Assembly (NCBI GenBank): GCA_002355935.1
Contig: AP017895.1
Coordinates: 1,116,001 to 1,180,000 of the forward strand
Origin: Rothia aeria
GTDB taxonomy: Bacteria; Actinomycetota; Actinomycetes; Actinomycetales; Micrococcaceae
Reading direction: 5' to 3'
Length of the DNA stretch: 64,000 bases
Part shown: positions 57,944 through 64,000 of the stretch, piece after piece
Layout: each line of letters opens with the position of its first letter
Position numbering within the stretch: the first letter of the stretch is position 1
Translations under genes and position numbers: made by a program
Notes under the pieces: generated by a model
The model's database searches: none
Seen by the model: the letters and a program-made list of their open reading frames with translations, nothing else
Told to the model about the DNA's origin: nothing

Positions 57944-59605
57944 ATGAATTCAATGCAAAACACTGAGAACACCACAAATAACCCCGGCGAAAAACTGCCC
58001 AGTGATGAGCAGCTACGCCAAACCGTAGAACGAGTCCTCGGCCGTGCAGACGCAGCGGCCCAGACCACTATCTACCCCGAAAGCACCGGCAGTCCCGCAC
58101 AACGCCGCGTGCTCGACACCCGTGCCCGAGAAATTTCCGATAATCAGCGGGAACACTCAGACTTTGACGGCGAACAGGAAGACCTCGCCGAACGCCGCGC
58201 ACTACGCCGAGTCGCCGGGCTCTCCACCGAACTCGACGACGTGACCGAAGTCGAATACCGTCAGCTGCGTCTAGAGCGCGTGGTTCTCGCCGGGCTGTGG
58301 ACCGAAGGAACCGTCGAAGACGCCGAGAACTCCCTGCGAGAACTCGCCGCGCTCGCCGAAACCGCAGGATCTGAAGTGCTGGACGGGCTAGTTCAGCGCC
58401 GCCTCAAACCAGACCCCGGAACTTTTCTTGGGTCCGGAAAAGCCCTCGAACTCAAAGACATTGTGCAGGCGACCGGTGCCGATACCGTGATCGTCGATTC
58501 TGAATTAGCGCCCTCACAACGACGAGCCCTCGAAGATATCGTCAAAGTCAAAGTGATCGATCGTACCGCCCTGATTCTGGATATCTTCGCTCAACACGCG
58601 AAGTCTCGTGAAGGCAAAGCACAGGTCGAACTTGCCCAACTTGAATACATGCTCCCGCGTCTGCGCGGCTGGGGCGCGTCCCTGTCACGCCAGGCAGGTG
58701 GGCGTGCCGCATCCGGTGAAGGCATTGGTTCACGCGGACCCGGTGAAACCAAAATCGAGATGGACCGCCGCCGTCTGCGTGCTCGCATGGCAAAACTCAA
58801 GCGCGAAATAGCCGCTATGGCGCCCGCCCGTGAAACAAAACGTCTGAACCGTAAACGCAACAGGGTACCCTCGGTCGCTATCGCGGGGTATACAAACGCC
58901 GGTAAGTCGTCGTTGCTGAATCGCCTGACTGATGCCGGTGTCCTGGTGGAGAACGCACTCTTCGCAACTCTGGATCCGACCGTGCGCAAGGCACAGACTC
59001 CGGACGGCATCGGCTATACACTTTCGGACACTGTAGGATTCGTGCGCTCGCTGCCCACCCAGCTCGTGGAAGCATTCCGTTCCACGCTCGAAGAGGTAGC
59101 CGATGCAGACGTGATTTTGCATGTGGTAGACGCATCTCACCCAGACCCTGAGGGGCAGATTCGCGCCGTGCGTGAGGTTATCGCAGATTTAGATGCTCGC
59201 CGTATACCCGAGATTATTGTGCTCAATAAAGCGGATGCGGCTGATCCTTTTATCCTCGAACGCATGCGCCAGCGTGAACCAAACCACATCATTGTCTCGG
59301 CGCGCACAGGGGAGGGCATTGACGAACTCAAACAGAAGATTGCGGATACGATTCCGCGCCCTTCCATCCTGGTGAAGCTTCTCGTCCCTTATGATCATGG
59401 GGAGGTCATCTCCCGCCTGCACTCGTGGGATGCCGAGATTAAACGCACCGAGTTTGTCTCCGATGGCACTTTTATCACCGCACTGGTACGTGAGGATGTC
59501 GCCGCTGAGCTTTCAGAATACGTTATTAGCGGGGAACTGCTAGAGGTGCTTGAGTCGGAGCTTGCGGATGCTGCCGCAACACCGGTGGCCGCTTCGGGCA
59601 GCTAG
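57944..59605 (+). CDS. hflX: Ribosome-associated GTPase HflX
   Basis: Splits stalled or stressed ribosomes. 553 residues: an N-terminal HflX domain with LVQRRLKPDPGTFLGSGKAL, then the linking helices GETKIEMDRRRLRARMAKLK, and the G domain (VAIAGYTNAGKSSLLNRLT near residue 313, LSDTVGFVRSLP, VLNKADAAD). A C-terminal tail follows. The first 100 residues are extended and acidic. dinG starts 8 nt after its stop. Confidence 0.95.
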   Translation: MNSMQNTENTTNNPGEKLPSDEQLRQTVERVLGRADAAAQTTIYPESTGSPAQRRVLDTRAREISDNQREHSDFDGEQEDLAERRALRRVAGLSTELDDVTEVEYRQLRLERVVLAGLWTEGTVEDAENSLRELAALAETAGSEVLDGLVQRRLKPDPGTFLGSGKALELKDIVQATGADTVIVDSELAPSQRRALEDIVKVKVIDRTALILDIFAQHAKSREGKAQVELAQLEYMLPRLRGWGASLSRQAGGRAASGEGIGSRGPGETKIEMDRRRLRARMAKLKREIAAMAPARETKRLNRKRNRVPSVAIAGYTNAGKSSLLNRLTDAGVLVENALFATLDPTVRKAQTPDGIGYTLSDTVGFVRSLPTQLVEAFRSTLEEVADADVILHVVDASHPDPEGQIRAVREVIADLDARRIPEIIVLNKADAADPFILERMRQREPNHIIVSARTGEGIDELKQKIADTIPRPSILVKLLVPYDHGEVISRLHSWDAEIKRTEFVSDGTFITALVREDVAAELSEYVISGELLEVLESELADAAATPVAASGS

Positions 59606-59613
59606 GGGTTAAA

Positions 59614-61640
59614 GTGCAAGAGAGCGTGAGCGCCCCCACCGGTGCTGAACCCGAGACCCTACCGGGGGCCCAGCCTGTGCTTCGTCTGCTTGACGAGGTG
59701 ATTGAGGCAACGGGTGGTCAGCGACGTGAGGGGCAGCGGCTTATGGCGGCCCATGTTGCTCAAGCTTTCGAGCTTGAGCGGCATCTGCTGGTGCAGGCTG
59801 GCACAGGAACCGGTAAATCTTTGGGGTATCTCATCCCCGCACTCCACAAGGTTGGCGACAGTAACAAACCTATTATTGTGGCGACCGCAACCCTCGCTTT
59901 GCAATCGCAGATCGTGAACCGCGATATTCCTCGTCTGCTTGCGGCACTTGAACCGCGCCCCGAGTCGCAGGCCCAGGTGGCGATTCTTAAAGGCCGCAAT
60001 AATTACCTGTGCCTGCATAAGCTAGAAGGTGGGTACCCTGAAGAGGAGCCCGAGGCTCTCTTCGAAGCCCCTGGATCTTCTGGGGCGTCGTCTCGCCTGA
60101 GCGAGGAGGTGCAGCGTTTGCGTGCCTGGGCGGGATGCACCGAGACTGGTGATCGTGATGAAGTGCGCCCCGGTGTCTCAGATAGGGCCTGGGCGCAGGT
60201 GTCTGTGAGTGCCTCAGAATGCTTGGGACGGCGCTGCCCAATGGTTGAGGAGTGCTTCAGCGAAATGGCGCGTACCCGCGCCAACGAATCGGATATTGTT
60301 ATCACCAACCACGCGCTGCTGGCCATTAATTCGTTTGAAGGGCTGGGCGTGCTGCCTGAGCATGACATTGTCATTATTGATGAGGCGCATGAGCTTGCCG
60401 ATCGGGTGACTGGCGCAGTCACCGGTTCCCTGTCGGCGGCGATGGTGCGCCGTGCCGCTCAGGGTATTCGTAAGAACTCAAAAGCTAGCCCGGCCGCTTT
60501 GGAGAACGCGGCTTCATCCCTTGAAGAAGCGTTTCTGGGGGTTCCGGAAGGTTTGCTGAAGGGCCTTGACGGGCGCCTACTCACTGCTGTGTCGGCTGTG
60601 AATGACGCCGCCCGAGGTGCACTGTCGGACTCTAAAACGGATTCGAAAGAGGTGGACGCTGGCCTGCAAATGGCACGTTCGCGTGTTTCTGAGGTGCATG
60701 AGGAAAGCGGGCGTATCCTTGAAGCTTTCGAGAACCGGGAGGTTCTGTGGGTTTCTCGCCCCCGGGTGTTTGAGAACGGCCGTTACCATGATGCGAATGA
60801 TACGGACCCAGCAACTTTGCATATTGCGCCTTTGAGTATTGGTTCTCGTCTGCGGGAGGGCTTGTTTGAGGATCGCACGGTGATTCTTACGAGTGCCACA
60901 CTTGCGGTGGGCGAGTCGTTTGACGCTGCTGCCGGTGCGCTTGGGCTGATGGGTACGGGTGCTCCGCGCTGGGAGGGGATTGATGTTGGATCTCCTTTCG
61001 ACTACCCCAAGCAGGGGGTCATGTATGTTGCTGCGGATCTGCCTAAACCTGGTTTTGGGGTGAGCACCCCGCAGCTTCAGCGGCTTCTCGAATTGTGTGA
61101 AGCAGCTAATGGCGGCGCGTTGGGTTTGTTTTCGTCGAAGAGAGGGGCCGAGCAGGCCGCAGAGTATGTGCGTCAGCACAGCGACTTGACGGTGCTTCTG
61201 CAGGGGAGTCGTCCCTGCGGGCGCTTGTTGACGAGTTCACGGAGGATATGGATGCGTGCCTGTTCGGCACGATGAGCCTCTGGCAGGGTGTTGACGTTCC
61301 CGGAGATTCGTGCCGGTTGGTGGTGATGGACCGGATCCCGTTCCCACGCCCAAACGATCCGTTGGTGCAGGCCCGTACTGAGGCTGTTCAGGCGAACCGA
61401 GGTAATGGTTTTATGGCGGTTTCGGCGTATCATGCTGCGATTCGTATGGCGCAGGGGGCTGGGCGCCTGATTCGTTCTGTGACGGATAGGGGCGTGGTTG
61501 CTGTGCTTGATTCGCGTTTAGCGACTCAAAGCTATGGCGGGTATATTATGCGTTCGATGCCGCCCCTATGGGCTACCCAGAAGAGGGAAGTGGTGCTGGG
61601 GGCACTGACTCGCCTGTCGCAAAGTATCCGTAACGGATAG
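59614..61640 (+). CDS. dinG: DinG-family ATP-dependent DNA helicase (frameshifted)
   Basis: XPD-like superfamily 2 5'-3' helicase. HLLVQAGTGTGKSLGYLIPA is Walker A (about 59-78), DIVIIDEAHELADRV is the DEAH box. Cysteines in NYLC, GCTE and CLGRRCPMVEEC are candidate Fe-S ligands. Motif VI region is MDACLFGTMSLWQGVDVPGD and AQGAGRLIRS. Adding G to GGGG at 61203-61206 gives LLQGESSLRALVDEFTEDMD and joins both frames; about 675 residues. GTG 59614 follows AGGGG. It stands next to lexA, as in many actinobacteria. Confidence 0.93.
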
Positions 61641-61708
61641 CAGATGCATTTGTTTCGGGTTGAGCTGTGGGGCTGGTGTCCGGTAGCCGCGGTACATACT
61701 GGGGGATA

Positions 61709-61762
61709 CTAGGGTGGGGCGGCAGTTCCAAAGAACTGTCGCCCCACCCTAGTGTTTTATTT
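61709..61762. terminator. Strong bidirectional terminator between dinG and lexA
   Basis: CTAGGGTGGGGCG-CAGTTC (61709-61728) pairs with GAACTG-CGCCCCACCCTAG (61733-61752) with one internal mismatch and loop CAAA. A T-run follows on the + side. The genes are convergent, so it may act on both. Confidence 0.88.
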
Positions 61763-61857
61763 CACGCGTATTTGAGGTTACTGATTAGTGCAGATGTTCT
61801 TAAACCGTCAGGGTGGGGGCGCATCCTGTAGCCATGAGGACAACACGCAGGATGAAA

Positions 61858-62541
61858 TTACAGGCTCCGCAGCACCGAGACGACCTTACCCATAACAGTT
61901 GCTTTATCTCCCATAATCGGCTCGTACTGGGAGTTGCGGGGCATCAGCCACGTGTGCCCGTCTACCTGACGGAAAACTTTCACGGTGGCTTCTTCATCCA
62001 GCAGGGCCGCCACGATGTCCCCGTTATCGGCGGTGTGCTGTTCGCGAACCACCACCCAATCGCCGTCACAGATGGCGGCGTCGATCATCGAATCTCCTTT
62101 GACGCGCAGCATAAAGAGCTTGCCGCTGCCAACCAGCTGTTTGGGGAGGGAAAGCACATCCTCAACGGATTGCTCTGCCGTGATGGGCCCGCCTGCCGCT
62201 ATGCGGCCTACCAGGGGGATAGGCACCATATCCTCGTCGCTGACTTCAAAGGTAGGCAGTTCCGGAACTTTGGGCGCTTGGGTATTGGCACGTTGTTCGG
62301 AGTTTCCTGAGGCGTCCAGCACCTCAATTGCTCGCGGCAGTTTAGGGTCACGGCGAATATAGCCCATTTTCTCAAGTCGCCCCAGCTGGTGCGTCACCGA
62401 CGAGAGGGATGCAAGGCCCACCATATCGCCGATTTGGCGCATTGATGGGGGATATCCTTTCTGCTCAATCTCGGTGCGAATAGCGTCCAAAATTTTCTGT
62501 TGGCGCGGAGTTAGGGCCGGGCGTGGGGTCTCGGGTGCCAT
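61858..62541 (-). CDS. lexA: SOS repressor LexA
   Basis: Represses DNA-damage genes and cleaves itself when RecA filaments form. 227 residues: winged-helix DNA-binding domain ([20 protein letters not shown]), cleavage site Ala116-Gly117 ([10 protein letters not shown]), catalytic Ser151 ([13 protein letters not shown]) and Lys188 (EATVKVF). ATG 62541 on the reverse strand has AGAAGG upstream. The divergent LysM gene starts 375 nt away, with possible LexA boxes between. Confidence 0.97.
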   Translation of the reverse strand: MAPETPRPALTPRQQKILDAIRTEIEQKGYPPSMRQIGDMVGLASLSSVTHQLGRLEKMGYIRRDPKLPRAIEVLDASGNSEQRANTQAPKVPELPTFEVSDEDMVPIPLVGRIAAGGPITAEQSVEDVLSLPKQLVGSGKLFMLRVKGDSMIDAAICDGDWVVVREQHTADNGDIVAALLDEEATVKVFRQVDGHTWLMPRNSQYEPIMGDKATVMGKVVSVLRSL

Positions 62542-62607
62542 GGGTGCCTTCTTTCCTAGACTGCGGCGCCTGCTGAAGCGACTGGTATGTGCGGCGTAGC
62601 GCCAATG

Positions 62608-62619
62608 GAACGATCGTTG
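62608..62619. promoter_or_regulatory. Possible LexA box in the lexA-LysM intergenic region
   Basis: GAACGATCGTTG differs by one base from GAAC-N4-GTTC. It lies 67 nt before the lexA start on its coding strand. The 13-mer CGAAGAAATTTTT at 62683-62695 is shared with the recA control region. The 375-nt gap has no other gene. Confidence 0.4.
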
Positions 62620-62916
62620 ATCCTATTTTAGAACAAACTTCCTCAAAAACCAAACATTTATTCTAGATTTCCCGTGAAACTTCGAAGAAATTTTTAGTAC
62701 ACATCTACTAGAATTTGGAATAGAGATTCGATATACTCGGTTCTACCTAAGGAACACATCTTCGAAAGCAGAGGTTTGCTCATGATTGCTCATACATCCA
62801 GTGCATGTGTGCAGAGTCTTGCTGATAGCCCGCGTCCGAAGAAACGGGATGATTCGTTACTCGTCCCATCACCACATCAACACCTTTATGACAACCAGCC
62901 AGTGAAAGGACTCGTT

Positions 62917-63471
62917 ATGGATACCCAGGCAAGCCCCGCTATTCCTTCCGGTCTAACGGTTATTCACCCCGCCCGACGTAAATCATCGGCGGCCGTGCGA
63001 CGGCTGGCTCGGGAACGCCAACAGGCTGAACGGGCACGTTCCACGCACCGCGGCGGTTCGGCTGAGAACCCGGCTCAACAGATCTCAGTGACTCAATCAC
63101 CGCGTGACACTCGAGTACCTCAGCAGCAGTCTGGCGGGCGTATCTTTTCGCCCATTAAATATATTCACAGTCGTTTGGGCCGCAGGGGTATGCTCCTGCT
63201 GGGGCTGCCGTTGCTCACACTTGCGGCCCTCATTGTGCTTGGCGCCATCACCCTATTAGCGCCCCAGGGCGCACAGGCTGGAACATCACAACAGACTACG
63301 GCAGTTACTAAGGTGGTTACTGTCAAAGCAGAGCAAACCCTATGGGATATTGCTCATGAGGCGGACCCTGAGACAGACCCTCGGGACACGATTGTGCGCA
63401 TCATTAAACTGAATGATTTACAGAACACCAAGCTTCAGGCTGGTCAACGGCTGGAGGTTCCTGCACGGTAA
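62917..63471 (+). CDS. LysM-domain membrane protein, likely SOS cell-division inhibitor
   Basis: 184 residues: basic cytoplasmic part with RRLARERQQAERARS, one membrane segment (GMLLLGLPLLTLAALIVLGA, about residues 88-110), then a C-terminal extracellular LysM domain (VVTVKAEQTLWDIAHEADPE to QAGQRLEVP). Divergent from lexA, like YneA in Bacillus, DivS in Corynebacterium and ChiZ in Mycobacterium, all SOS-induced division suppressors with this layout. That role is inferred from place and architecture. ATG 62917 follows AAAGGA; ATG 62782 with GAGG is possible. Confidence 0.8.
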   Translation: MDTQASPAIPSGLTVIHPARRKSSAAVRRLARERQQAERARSTHRGGSAENPAQQISVTQSPRDTRVPQQQSGGRIFSPIKYIHSRLGRRGMLLLGLPLLTLAALIVLGAITLLAPQGAQAGTSQQTTAVTKVVTVKAEQTLWDIAHEADPETDPRDTIVRIIKLNDLQNTKLQAGQRLEVPAR

Positions 63472-63593
63472 ATAGTGGCTATGCGAAACATATTTTGTGG
63501 GTCGGGTGTGCAATAGCACCGTCTCAAAAGACCCTGTACCCTAGAAGTTGTGGGTTCAGTGCCTATGGTACAAAGCGATGAATCGGAGGAATG

Positions 63594-64000
63594 ATGGCGC
63601 AGGAACAACCGGTCGTTGCGATCCTGGGGGAGCCTGGCACGTTCGGGGAACTAGCACAGGCTCTTGGACGCGCAGGGGCGCAGGTTCTTGTCACTAAAAC
63701 CTCTAATGAATTGTTGGACGCTGATGGCATGATTATTCCTGGCCATACAAGCTCTATTGAGACTTATCGCACGGTGCAGTCTTTCGATGCTGAACGTGTG
63801 GTGGGGCGTCGTGTGGCTGGGGGACGTCCAGTGCTTTTTGCGGGGGCAGCTTTTGGCATGTTGTTCGAGACAATGGACGATACGACTTCAGCCGGTGCCG
63901 TCGAAGTTAAAGGTATGGGGGAGTGGCCCGGGCATGCCTGTAAGCTCGCTGCTGCTGGTGCCCCTCTCGGTGTACAACAGCTGGTGCCCGCACAAGAAAG
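63594..64000 (+). CDS. HisH-like glutamine amidotransferase lacking the catalytic Cys (partial)
   Basis: First 135 residues, running off the window. VAILGEPGTFGELAQALGRA, DGMIIPG, VVGRRVAGGRPVLFAGAAFG, KGMGEWPG match HisH (the amidotransferase of imidazole glycerol phosphate synthase) in order. But where HisH has G-I-C-V-G-M-Q, this has A-G-A-A-F-G-M, so the nucleophile Cys is gone; the MGWN motif also reads LGVQ. It is therefore likely inactive as a glutaminase. ATG 63594 or 63591 after GGAGGA. Histidine genes follow lexA-LysM in relatives, which fits. Confidence 0.75.
   Translation, partial: MAQEQPVVAILGEPGTFGELAQALGRAGAQVLVTKTSNELLDADGMIIPGHTSSIETYRTVQSFDAERVVGRRVAGGRPVLFAGAAFGMLFETMDDTTSAGAVEVKGMGEWPGHACKLAAAGAPLGVQQLVPAQE

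Noticed and set aside
4862-61640. Broken genes as true pseudogenes or programmed frameshifts
   Set aside because: No slippery-site pattern or downstream stimulator is shared; all repairs go the same way, and many genes are essential.
1-64000. tRNA, rRNA, CRISPR or insertion sequence
   Set aside because: No cloverleaf-like sequence, rRNA stretch, evenly spaced repeats or transposase frame was recognised on either strand.

Overview
The window looks like a chromosomal segment of a GC-rich actinobacterium of the family Micrococcaceae, most likely Rothia or a close relative. This rests on protein-level recognition and gene order: rpsB-tsf-pyrH-frr-cdsA, then dxr-rseP-ispG-GNAT-proS, rimP-nusA-ylxR-infB-rbfA-truB-ribF, rpsO-pnp-pepR, dapB-dapA-rnj-ftsK-pgsA-cinA-clgR, DUF3046-recA-recX, miaB-miaA-dapF and hflX-dinG-lexA. 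Many starts are GTG or TTG. A luxS-mtnN pair is also present. No search was run, so genus level is an inference.

Layout. 0-16 kb: translation factors, UMP kinase, CDP-DAG synthase, a DivIVA-like protein, two MEP isoprenoid genes (dxr, ispG), a site-2 protease, a GNAT protein, prolyl-tRNA synthetase and the start of the nusA-infB operon. 16-31 kb: ylxR, infB, rbfA, truB, three small membrane proteins, ribF, luxS-mtnN, an amino-acid permease, rpsO, pnp and an M16 peptidase. 31.9-36.7 kb: the least conserved stretch. It holds an Imm10-like protein, an uncharacterised protein built from two tandem copies of one helical domain, another orphan, a uracil-DNA glycosylase family protein and an OatA-type acyltransferase. 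36.9-48.4 kb: lysine/DAP genes, RNase J, FtsK, PgsA, CinA, ClgR, DUF3046 and RecA. 48.4-64 kb: recX, a winged-helix protein, a kinase-like operon, miaB, miaA, a second acyltransferase, dapF, a methyltransferase, hflX, dinG, lexA with a divergent LysM gene, and the start of a HisH-like gene without its catalytic cysteine.

The dominant oddity is technical. About two dozen reading-frame breaks occur, many in genes normally essential (dxr, ispG, rimP, nusA, dapF). Every one is repaired by adding a single base, nearly always to a short homopolymer, and none needs a base removed. They are clustered: 4.8-15.8, 35.8-38.0 and 48.9-61.2 kb. I read them as base-calling errors, not pseudogenes, and annotate each affected gene as one CDS over its full span.

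No tRNA, rRNA, CRISPR array, transposase, integrase or phage gene was recognised. I found no convincing new multi-gene system. The best leads are the 32-34 kb orphan cluster, the degenerate HisH, shared motifs upstream of recA and lexA, and several very strong intergenic hairpins.
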